A stretch of 64,000 nt of DNA from Hippopus hippopus. Its lineage: Eukaryota > Mollusca > Bivalvia > Cardiida > Cardiidae. How positions within the stretch are numbered: position 1 is the stretch's first letter; every line of letters begins with the position of its first letter. The stretch covers positions 17,155,215 through 17,219,214 of the forward strand of contig OX328112.1 of the NCBI GenBank assembly GCA_946811185.2, read 5' to 3'. Positions 1 through 11,800 of the stretch are shown here, piece by piece. The notes under the pieces were generated by a model. It saw only the letters and a program-made list of their open reading frames with translations. It was not told the DNA's origin and did not search any database. A program made the translations under genes and the position numbers.

Positions 1-61
1 TAAGTTAATGACGCCAAGTTTTTCGAATTTTAAGGCTGATTTGGCAAAATCAGAATTACAG

Positions 62-174
62 TGGTGGCAGACAGTGAAGATCCAAAATCAAACTGCACAG
101 AATATGCAGTGTGATCTTGTTCTGCACTGTCCACAGAAGCAACAGAAGTTAAGCTAAGCACTCTAAGGGTTATT
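62..174 (-). mobile_element. family B palindromic element (cut by window start side)
   Basis: The diverged hairpin core at about 70-133 is GACAGTGAAGATCC...GCACTGTCC, and the right end reads TAAGGGTTATT. It matches the family B layout in inverted orientation. Confidence 0.6.
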
Positions 175-291
175 CTAAATCTTCCTGCCCTCTTGTTTCA
201 AAATAAATACATGATTTTGTTAATATGGCTTTTGTACATTCTAGTCCCATTCAACCAATCAAAAACAGAAGTTTCCTTCAATGTGCATGTT

Positions 292-518
292 TTAACCCAT
301 TACCACACAATCCCTACTTTTGACGCCCCTGAGAAAGAAGCCTTTGGAAAACACTGTGGGAAAAGGAGAAAATGCTGGTAACCAGCATTTTCTCCTTTTC
401 CCAGTGTTTTCTACTCTTCCCAAACCAAATTTTAATTTTTCAGTCACCTTTATTTTGTCGTCTGCAAATGCTTTCAATTTGGACCAGTCTAAAATTTTCT
501 TGTGTGGTAAAGAGTTAA
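292..518 (+). mobile_element. family A palindromic MITE, full length
   Basis: TTAACCCATTACCACA at the left and GGTAAAGAGTTAA at the right; 227 bp with TTAA at both ends. The central hairpin is AAAAGGAGAAAATGCTGG facing CCAGCATTTTCTCCTTTT. This is one of the diagnostic copies of the family; several small open frames here are only its translation. Confidence 0.9.
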
Positions 519-1497
519 GTGTGTCCTGTAAACAGGCTTAAAACCCTATAAATTCTATTTCATTGAGAGTCCAAATTGTTGAAAAAAAAAACTATAAAAT
601 ATAGCACATGCAAGTTTCTGTGTTACATTTAACTTCTGTGCATTTCGAAGTCTCAAAAATTTATTTCTACAAGAAAGGCACTGTTTTATAATTTTACATC
701 CGTTTTATAATTCTACATCCTTCACAATAATTCACAATTGCTTATGACGCTCAAGATGTTAAAGATTCAATATTTTAAAAAACTACTGTTGTATAAGAGC
801 ACAAATAAAATCACATCTCGCCTAAAATGCATAAAAACAGATCTCACAACTTTACTCTGTTATCAAGATACGCATAAATGAAGCATCAGCTGGGTAGTTT
901 GTTTCATCAGTTTTAAGGGTTTTCCTTGACCCCTTGTAACTTCAATTTGGAGCACCAAATTATTAAATTGTCTGTATAAATTACTTCCTGTCTATTACTG
1001 ATTTGGAGGGAGTCAAATGACCCTCCTATGAAAAAGTCGAGATAGAGAACTCTGAATCACCATCCCAAAACATCTCATTTTCATACCACTACTTTAATTG
1101 AAAATGGACTGATAAGAAAATTTAGTATTCATTCATGTTATTATTTTAAAAGAAGACACCCTCTGATGACAAACTTGGCAGATACACATTCTTTATACCT
1201 TAATACTTTTAAATTGCGTAATAAATGCAAAAATTGTTAAGAGCAATTTGTGAAAATGTGTAAATGTTTATCCCGAGGACCCCTGCAGGCCTATTTGTAG
1301 GCAAACATTCACCGTCAAGTTTCTCTCCCTCCTAACAATGCTAAAAGCAAAGCAAAGTTCTGTATTCCGCAGATATTATAGAGAGCTGGTTTCAATGAAA
1401 GCTATTTTTTTTATTTTACCTGCACTAAGTACAAACAGTAATGAATACAAGAAAATAGGATGAAGTGTAAACAACCTGACACTTTGTTGCTCAAAAC
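519..1497. other. no gene seen
   Basis: AT-rich unique sequence. Only a GGACCCCTGCAGGCCTATTT block at about 1275 recalls the repeated segment at 61.1 and 62.0 kb. Confidence 0.4.
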
Positions 1498-1724
1498 TCT
1501 CTACCAAGGGACAAAATTTTAGACGCATTCATATCTGAAGCATGTACAGATCACAAATTGTAACACAAATGGTACAATATCTCTTTGAAAAGGATTAAAA
1601 ACATTGTAGGAAAAGGAGAAAATGCTGGTTTACCAGCATTTTCTCCTTTTCCTACAATATTTTCAAAAGGCTTTTGCCTCATCGTCATTTCAAAATTTAG
1701 GATAGTTTGGTAAAGGGTTTATAA
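1498..1724 (-). mobile_element. family A copy with a paired substitution in both arms
   Basis: Opposite orientation to the 292 copy. The hairpin reads ATTGTAGGAAAAGGAG...CTCCTTTTCCTACAAT: GTAGG replaces consensus GTGGG and the partner arm has the matching CCTAC. The termini are decayed (CTCTACCA, GGTAAAGGGTTTA). Confidence 0.85.
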
Positions 1725-2610
1725 ATGAACAGATAAACTGAATATTGCTCCCATATTTATAGAGTAATTCAATGATCTATTTACAGAATGTGATGCTGAT
1801 GACAAATTGCTGATGTTCCAGCTTTGATAGCAAGAGTGTTTGACAAATGTTCAATCATCATACTAAATCCAATTCAACAGAGAAACCCAAAACTTTTTTA
1901 TGTTCCACCTCTCCTTTCTAGGTTTTACCCAGCAGCCATTTAATGATGGCATGCTCCGACAAAATTACCGTATACAAGAAGCATTGGTTATTGCCTCCAC
2001 ATAAAGTATCATCTCTGTATATGATAGTCAACTTAGCTTTAGTCCTTTAGTTCAAAAGCACAAATTTATCCAAATGGAAATACTAAGTCGGATCTGGACC
2101 AACACTGCAGTTTTATGAGATAATCTGGCAAAGACAACCTTGAGACTGCAAATTATTTGGTCTTTGTCCCTAGCATGGACAGTTGGTTTGATTTCTGTAA
2201 TGATCAAGGGATTTATTTGTGACTTGCACTTGCTGAAATGTTTCTATTACACAGAAGAACAATCTTCCTTTCTGTCCTACAGACATGTTCTCATAATGAA
2301 AGTAAAAGACTCTACAATATTTTAGATATTTTACAACCATTCATGAATATTTCTCTTCGGTTATTAATGGTTACAGATTTCTGACACTTGAAACCTAGGG
2401 CTAACTCTTTATACACGAATATTTCTTGTTAATTTCAACCTTTCCATTTTATTGACCTTGGCGTCATGGTAACAAATATAGAAGATGAAAGTCAAGGCAG
2501 TGTATGGTAGGATGATCTTTAACAATGTCTGAAGATGATGTTAAATGACTCATGTAAACTTTGTTGTTGTATCAAGATGATAAAAATATTACAGAGACAA
2601 GTTATGACTT
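1725..2610 (-). other. probable beta-catenin 3' UTR and downstream DNA
   Basis: This is unique AT-rich sequence directly 3' of the stop codon with no recognised repeat. Minus-strand AATAAA-like signals occur at about 2446 and 2210, but I cannot tell which is used. A long 3' UTR would be normal for the gene. No open frame here looks coding. Confidence 0.45.
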
Positions 2611-2819
2611 CTACAGATCTGTATCGAACCACTGTTGTGGCAATCCAGAGTTATCTCCCCCTTGCTGTGGTTGCATTCCACTGCTGTCAAGGTTACCGAA
2701 ACTGAGGTCACCATGAGGACCAAGGTCAAGGTTGTCCATTTGGCCGTATTGGTTACCGCCATGTTGACTTCCGATATCCAGACCTTGCATGGAGTCTATG
2801 GGCAACTGAGCTTCATATC
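2611..2819 (-). CDS. ctnnb1: beta-catenin last coding exon, PDZ ligand and stop
   Basis: Encodes residues 758-826 starting [16 protein letters not shown] and ending QQWFDTDL, then TAG at 2613-2611. The tail is Gly/Gln/Asp-rich and serves as transactivation domain; DTDL is the conserved PDZ-binding end. The acceptor is GTTTCAG. Confidence 0.97.
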
Positions 2820-5800
2820 CTGAAACACAAATTGATGTATGTAAGAACTGCCACAAAACTTAACTTCATTCTTGTATAAGCCTTTTGAAGGCGAATTCTG
2901 ATATTCTACCCTGGTAGTCAGGTATAACATACATAAAGGATCTGACATGAGTTGGCTTTTGAAATATAATTTTATTAAACGAGTCTAGGAAAATGTTATT
3001 AAGCGAGCCTCTGGTGAGCTAATTAACATTTTTTGTTGTCGAGTTTCAGATTCAGTTGTCAGATTCTTTTTATCACATAAGGATATTTCACAAATTATTG
3101 ATCATCAGATGCGAAACCATTTTTATGCACCTGCAGTAATGTCCATAAAACCTATTCACTAGAACTATGAACAGATGACGTAAAAAATGACGGCACATAA
3201 TTGTGATATTAAACATTTATAAGATAAAAATATTCGTAATGGGTATATTACACTGAATACAAGGGATGTTATGTGATAAAACAAGAGTAGTCAGTGCCAA
3301 CATAAAGCCCTGCTGTCTATTTCAGTGAATATTCAAGTCTAAAAGGGGTACAACATGCCCTTGTTCTAAAGTGTGTGATTGAACAGATTTGTTGTGGATA
3401 GCCGACTGAGAGTGCAGTTAAGTAAAGATTTAATATGTGAATTAAAGTGAAAACATTGTAGCAAAGTGAGATATTGCTAGTTACTAGCAATTTCTCATTT
3501 TGCTACAATGATTTAAGAATTGTGCTACAAGGTGCAAAATTTGCATGACAAAATGACCTTAATCCAAACCTTAATCCTAAAACCCAAACATTCTTAGAGT
3601 ACCTTTCACAACTATATCCGCTTTAGACAGAGAGGATTATGATCAGACAGCACAAAATATGCAATCTTATCTTTGATCTACTCTATCCACTTGGCGGAGG
3701 GTAACCGTGAAATTACAATTATTTGGGTCCTATTTCAAGATATAAAATTCATTACGTTTATTTGGTGCATAACTATTTCCATACTGTACACCAGCAGCTT
3801 TTGTGGACAATGCAGATCAAGATCAGACTGCACAGAATGTGCAGTCTGATCTCTGATCTACACCGTCCAGTCATATTCTAGAGTATGCCCGATATGTCTC
3901 TTGATTTGCAGAGGAATTGTATTTGTAGCCTTAGAGAAAATGCAATTTATTTATTCAGTAGTGAAAGAGTTAAGCTTTAGGGGTTAACATTCCATCTGCA
4001 CCCAGACATGTTTCAATGTCATGTTTTATGGCATTTTCAGGTTTTGATGTCATGTTTAGATGTCATGATTTCATGTCATGTTTAGATAACTTACCTCCAC
4101 GACTCATGTCATGTTGTGAACCACTCAGATTCTGCTGACTTCCCTGGTTATACATTGACTGTTCATTGGGGCGGTACTCGTCCTGGTTGAAACCAACATC
4201 TTCAAAACCTGGGGGCTCAGCCCAGGGCATGTTTTGGTCACCCCTGAATAGTGAGCTGGTCAGTTCTACAGAAAGTCTCTTCTTGTAGTCTTGTGGTTTG
4301 TCCTCCGACATGCGGAACAACACAGCTGCTGCGTAGGTGGCTGCAACGATTGTGAAAAAATATTAACTAAGGACATGACTCCAACTACTTTGGGTAACTT
4401 CAGACTTTTTGAAGGTTTTTTTTTCTAAGCATTGAAGAAACCATAATTTCTTTGAAACCTTTCAAGTTTATTCCAATAAAACATTCATGGTTTAATGCTG
4501 AAATAATGTCATACCTTTTTTCCCTACAACAGCATCAGTTTTATTTTTTAGTTTTCAGAACTTTTTATTAACAGTGCAACACATGTGTAAATCATTTTCT
4601 AGTGAATAAAAATGACTAAGAAAATGCATATCACATACATACAAAGCCCATCCCTTTCCAAGCACACTATTCAACCCACATGAATAGAGGGCTGGGAAAG
4701 TCCTAGTATGATTTACATGTACTTGCAGCATCTACTTTCAAGTTTCTTAGAAGCAACATCTCTATTCTTTTCACACAACCTGACTATAAACCATCCTGAG
4801 AAAAAAAGCCTTTTGAAAACATTGTAGGCAAGGAGAAAATGCTTTTATATCAATTTTGCACCTTTGCAACAATATGTTCTCTCCTTTTAAAGATAAATTC
4901 CATCATTTCAGCTACATTTAATGTTGTATGCAATTGCTTTCAATTTAAGCAAGTCTAAAATATTGCTATTTGTTAAATTGCAATGCATCCCAAGTTCATT
5001 CAACCTAGTTCAAGACTTTCCTTTCAAGAAAGTCATTCCTGTGCCAAAACGGGTTAATCCCTAACCAAACATGCAAAATATAGTCATGCCCAAAATGAAA
5101 GCATTTGCACACTACAATTTAAATGTAGATGTTTCAAAAGAGTGAATGTCTTTGATAGGATAGAAAACATTGTGGGAAAAGGAGAAAATGCTGGTTACCA
5201 GCGTTTTCTCCATTTCCTACAATGTTTTCAAAAGTCTCCTTCCTCAGAGTTGTTAAAACTCAGGACTGAGTAGTAAAAGGTTAAGGATCTAAAGTGACAC
5301 ATACCAACTCCTTCATTTCTGGAGTGTAATAATTCTGTGAGAGGGGCTGTAGCCCCTTCCTGTTCAATCATCTCGGCACCTTCCTTGTCCGAGGCTAGCT
5401 CACACAGAACACCAGCGGCCACTCTCTGTATGTTTTCAATGGGCGAATAAAGCAGCTGAAATAAAGTGACAGACATATTAAACTCTTTGGCTGCCAAGCG
5501 CCACTCAGTGACCTGCGGACAATGTAGATCAAGATGCAGTCTGACCTTGGATCTACATTGTCCAATATGGAACACCTGTAGTCAATCTCTCTCTGCTTTA
5601 AATGGGCAAATACACCAGTTGGAATAAGCTATGAAAAAATTGAACAAATTCTAGTTTCCATTTGATCAAATTGCGAGGAGAATCCTTGGTCCTCTACACC
5701 TGGACAAGGTTCATACTCACCAACAATTCTTGGGAACATTCTCAGTCTTATTGGAAAGAATTTTCTGAACTTGAATGGAACACATATTTTTAATGGCAAA

Positions 5801-8800
5801 ACTAAATGGTTTAATTTGGTTCAGCCAATCAGAAGTTGCATTACTTTACAAAATCTAAAATAAGACTAAGAATGAAGATAAGAATGGTTGGTGCATACAG
5901 ACCCTGATTCAAGTCAGAAAGAATTTACTTGTTCCTAGTGATAGTTCTCTGTTTAAACACAGACCTCCATCTCGATTTATTGTTTTTAAGCAACTATGCC
6001 CGTCTTTTACTGCAAATAAAACATTCATTCCATGTTTTTCCGGTATTAAATGTTTTCTTAAAACCAACACCTTTTGACATTTGAAAATCAAATGGCTGAT
6101 AACTGGCATTTTGGAAATCAATCAGCTTTACTAATTGAGTGCAATTTTTGTTATTGTGTCATATTTTGAAAATCTATCATGGATTATTCATTCAACATTT
6201 ATGTGGAAGAACAAAAACTTCAAGTTCTTACCTGAACAAAGAGTGGGATACAGTTTAGACCCCTGATAACAGCCCTGTTGTGGGCCTCCCTGGCCAGAAT
6301 ATGAAGGGCTCCAACTGTTCCCTCCACAATTTCTTCCATTCTGACGCCATCCACATATCCTGATCCCTGACCATTGGAACTAATTGAGGCTCTCTGTGAA
6401 CACAAAACACAATGTCAGAATCTTTTAGCAAAATTTCCCTGTACAAATAATTTCTAAGAAACAGTATAAAACTTCCATTGCTTTTGTAACCAGTGTAGAA
6501 CTTGCAGTCCGGGACAGAATTGACCCTTATAGCGCAAGAACTGACTTAAATTGTTTCTGCGGACAGGGTGGGTCAGGATCAAACTGCACAAAATTGCAGT
6601 CTGATCTTTGGTCTACACTGTCTACTCATTTATTACATATTCTGGCCAAAACAACCTTGAAATAACAATGGTTTGAATGCCCGTCTTATTTGAAAAGGTC
6701 CATTTTTTAAACCCTTTACAATACAATCCCATGTTTTCACAACCCTGAGGAAGAGGCCTTTAGCAAACATTGTAGTAACCAGCATTCTCCTTTTCCCACC
6801 ATGTTTTCTACCCCGTCAATGAACTTTACGTTATTTGTACCACTTTCAATTTTGTCGTCTGCAGATGCTGTCAGTTTCACAGGGTCTATCCTTTGTCGTT
6901 TGAGAAAGGGTTACTACAGCTCTCTAAGGGAAAACCCTTTACCACACAATCCCAACTTTTGATGACCCTGAAAAGGAAGCCTTTTGAAAAGATTGTGGCA
7001 AAGGAGAAAATGCTGGTAACCAGCATTTCCTCCTTTTCCCACAGTGTTTTCTACCCTTCCCTAAACAACTTTCAATCTTTCAGTGACATTTATTTTGTCG
7101 TCTGCAACTGCTTTCAGTTTGGACAAGTATAAAATTTTGACCTGTGGTAAAGGGTTAACCAAAGAATTATAGATAAGAGTTCCAAGACCAGACATTCGAT
7201 TGGCCAAGCTCTTAAGTCTGAACCAATCCAGGGCTAGCATTGCAATTTACAGTAACAACAAGGTTAACTCATTGTCTTAACTCTTTACCAGTCAACACCT
7301 TTTTCTCTTTTTGCCACAATGTATTTTACTCTTTCAAAGACTAATCCCATCATTTATTCCAATTATTTGTCATTATTTGATTTGTCCTCTGTAAATGTTT
7401 TCAGAAAATACAAAGGAGTAAAATTATGTCATTTAGTAAAGAAATGATGTTCTTCAGTATACAACAAAATCTTTTTAAGCCAACTTACCCTTTGTGTATC
7501 TTGATGGGCTCTGATCATCAGCTGTACAATTCTTGGCAGGGCACCGTGTTCCCGGAGTGGGGCATGATTGGCTGGGCACAGGGCAAGGTTACGAATGAGC
7601 CCAACCGCTGCTTTGATAAGGGGCCATCTGCTTGGTGGGTGTAGCAGTTTTACAACGACTGGTAGGCCATAGTGTAGACGTACAGCATTTTGTGCCATCT
7701 CTGCTTCATGATGACGGGCTGTCAAGTGTCTCAAAGCACAGACCTGAAAAAGGCATTTAAATGCAAATTAATGATTCGGATATCAAGACAAATATTTGGT
7801 GCTGTTGCATTTAGTGCAGATCAAGACCTGACTGTATAAAACATGCAGTCTGATCATTGATCTACACTGTCCAAATAACTAGAGATACATCAATGTAAAA
7901 AATGACTTGAAAATGTGGCTGGGAATTAGCCATTGACCCGAAAAATCTGTTTCAATAGCAAAAGTGTCAGAGTTAGCTTTGTTACGGTCAAAAAGAAGAA
8001 TCAGTGAATAGTTTTCTACCAAGTTTTTAAACATAAGAATAAACTAGAGCTGTCACTGAATTTGACTTAATACCCCCGCCAGCGCTTTGACAGAAACGGG
8101 CAATTTAATAAAAAATTTTCTAAGTGCAAGGGGAGATTACCCTTGAATCATGGGGAGTAGATGATTGAAAACTGCATCTTGCACAACTTCAGTATACGAT
8201 CAATGTATCAACAAACTTTCAATACAAAGCAGCAAAACTGTAGGACGAGTTCGCAACACAAAATTACTAGTATTTTGTACACACACGGATGGACGGACAG
8301 GCTGATTCCAGTATACCCCCAAAAACATTTGTTTTGCAGGGGTATAATAAATGGTTAGTTTCACTTTATCTCTGGTCTGTCTTGGGTCTTGTTCTACAAC
8401 ACTTAAAAATGATTAATCCATAACAGGTCATGACAATGTGGGCCTCACTGAGACAATTCTAACAAGTACCCAGAGCAGCAGACAAGTGATGATTGATTGA
8501 ATGGTGTTTTACGCCACTTTCAACATTATTTCAGACATACCACTGTGACAGCTCACATTATTCATGTCTTTGCTGGGTTTCACTAGCACTGGACTGGGGC
8601 TCTGAAGTGTCTTGCCCAAGGACAATCTCACAAAAAACCCGATGGATTCATTGAGGCTCAAACCTGGGACCTCCTGGTCACAAGTCCTAGACTTTACCAC
8701 TGAGCAACTAAGGACCCCTAGACAAGTGATGAACATATGAGGAAATAGGGTTTAAGTCTTTTAGCCCTGACTTACTTCCCTTTATCCCTTTAAACACCTT

Positions 8801-11800
8801 CCACAACTTGAGTTGTTTTAGCGACCAGTGTAGATCAAGATCAGACTGCACATTTTGTGCAGTCTGATCTAAGATCTATGCTGTCCTTTTAGCTTACACA
8901 TTATAGACAAAAGCAACAATCACATTGCAATTAATTGGGTCTTAAGGTAAACATTCATGATTTCAAAAGCGTGAAATTAAAAAGTTCCTTGCATATACTT
9001 ACAGCTGGCTCTGTAATTTCCTCTCTATCCCCTGCTTGTAGAATGGTTCTCACTAAAGCTTCTATACCTCCCACCTGGCAGACTGTCATCTTGTTTCTTA
9101 GGTTGTTACATGTCAAGTTGGACAAGATACCAGCAGCACAGGTGACCACGTTAATATCATTGGAGGACAACAGCTGGACAAGCATTTGTAATAGGCCTTC
9201 CATTTGGTCCTGGTAGAAAGAAAGAAACCATTGAATACAACAGAAAGTAACATTTGTAAATTTAGTGACACAGTAGTAAATAAAACATAACCATTTTCAA
9301 ACACAACTCATGCACTAAAACTAGCCTTGGATAATGACACTGAAATATCATAAGCGAATAATTCTCTCAAATCAGATCATACCCCTTCCCGAGCAAAAAA
9401 TTTATGTTTCATTTTTTTTCACAGGTTATATAATTTCTATGAATCCAAGTGTATTCCATGATGAAATCTTACTTATTTTTGCAGATTTTTGCATGTTAGA
9501 ACATATTTCTACAATAACAAGCTCATTTCCAATTACAAAGTTCTACTTACACATTTAGTGGCTGCATCAGACAAGTTTCTGAGGGTCCAGAGACAGTTCT
9601 GTACCAATCTCTGACTTCCATGTCCCAGATGCATTCCCAGGCCCTGCATACCTCCTGTAATATATAGATTTGAAGAATATCTGATTAATTCTTTGCAAAT
9701 TTTTCCACTCTGGATGAGTCAATTGGTCAAATGTGAATAGTTTTGTTTTGTTTTTTTTTGTATAGCTTTTAATGCCATTATAAACATTATCTTAGAAATA
9801 ATTGCCATGGCCTATGCACCTATCCATGCTTTCCTGAAATGTCTTATAACATTACTTCGCATAATCTTCTAACCTTCCAAACGACAGGCTGCTTTCTCAA
9901 ATAACCATCATTAAAACAAAGATCAGCAGTGAGACAGGAATGCATCCTGTCACAATGGCTATTATCTACCCTAAAAAGAAATTGGCCAAGCTGGGGATTC
10001 AAACCAGCAAACACCTGTTCTCAAGTCCTATAAGCTATCAACTGTGCTGCCAAGGCTCGGCTGGTGAGACAGAAATGAATCCTGTTGCAATGACTATCAT
10101 CAAAGAAATTTGCCAAGCCAAAAGTTCATAGTCTTTACCCATTATCACACAATCCCTAGATTTAAGGACCCTGAAGGACAAGGCTTTCGAAATCACCAGC
10201 ATTTTCTCCTTTTTCCACAATGTTTTCTACCCTATCAAAAACAGAAGTCGTAATTTGAGCTACATATTATTTTTTTGTTTGCACACGCTTTCAATTTAGT
10301 CATGTCAGAAATTTAGTCCTTTGTTAAAGAGTTAGATATTACAGCCCTTTCTACAAAAAGGCAACTTACCTGCTTCAACAATAGCTGGTTTGTTACTGGG
10401 ACACACTGAGAGAACTTTAAGGACACGGGAGGTGGTCCACAGCAGTTTTTCATATGTGTAGGATCTCATAATACGAACGAGTTCACCTGGCCCTCCACTG
10501 GCTAGAATTATCAGCTGAAAAAAGCAAATTAAAGTCTTTGTCATGTTTATCAATCATCTTTACCTTTTATCACACAGTTTCCAGTATTTACAACTTTTAA
10601 GAAAGAAGGGCTTTTGAAAACATTGTGGGAAATTGAGAAAAATGCTGGTAACCAGCATCTTCTCTTTTTCCCTTGTTTTCTATCCTTTGTAAGACAAATC
10701 CCATTGCTTGTGTTTAAAATTTTATTATTCTGCCTTTCATTTCTCTTCATACACATATACATTGAAATTATTCTTAACCCTTTACCCCAACAATGCCGAG
10801 TTTTAACGATCTCGAAGAAGTCTTTTGAAAACATTGTGGGAAAAGAGGAAAATGCTCGTAACCAGCATTTTCATCTTTTCCCAAAATGTTTTCTGCACTA
10901 TCAGAGACAGAAATCATCATTTGACCTACTTTCAATGTGTCGTCTGCAAATGCTTTCAATTTGGACAAGTCCAAATTTTTGTTGTTTGGTAAAGGGTTAA
11001 CACTTCACCAGAAATGCAATTTTTAGACTTGGGTAAATTCAAAGCAATCAAAGATTCTCGATAGAGTTGCATTTCAATTTGTCGTCTGCAAATGCTTTTA
11101 ATCAAACAAGTGTAGAATTTTGTCATTTTGTTAAAAGCTTAAAACAGGAAACCTGACTTTCGGACATACTTACTTTACTTTCTTGGTTTCCATAGGCTAA
11201 AATCTGGAGACAGTCTGTGGTGATAGCAAGAAATTTAACGTTATTTCTCTGTAACAGAGCAACCATTTTCTGTAGACCGCCTGCCAAACGAACAGCCATC
11301 TTGGATCCTTCTTGGTGTAGGAGAAGATTGTGCAGTGTTGTGACGGCATAAAACAACACTGACTCGACTGGGTTGCTGCAAGTCAAAATCATAGCATAAA
11401 ATAGCATATTACTCAAACTGATTGCTGCAAGTCAAAATCATAGCATAAAATAGTGTATTACTCAAATTGATCATGCAAGTCAAAATTATAGCCCTACAAT
11501 CATGGCAAAGACTCAATTTGATTGCTGCAAGAGAAAATCATAGCATAAAATAATAGCTAAATTTTAGCCAAAACAGGATTACTGCAAGTTGAAATCATAG
11601 CATAAAATAGCACACACTTTGCTTGAAGTCAAAATCATAGCATAAATGATAAGACTCTGCTGGAGTGCAACATGTCATTATCATAGTATGAAATAGCACA
11701 CGTTCCATTTGATTGCTGCAAGTCAAATAAAAAAGTTCACACATTTCAGTCATAACTTTCTTATTTGTACATACACCGCGTTGAAATATGGCTCTGAACT

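Noticed and set aside
10614..11000. 128-codon plus-strand open frame and its minus-strand partner
   Set aside because: Both are translations of family A copies; the same peptide patterns ([20 protein letters not shown] type) recur at every copy, so they mark the repeat and not a gene.
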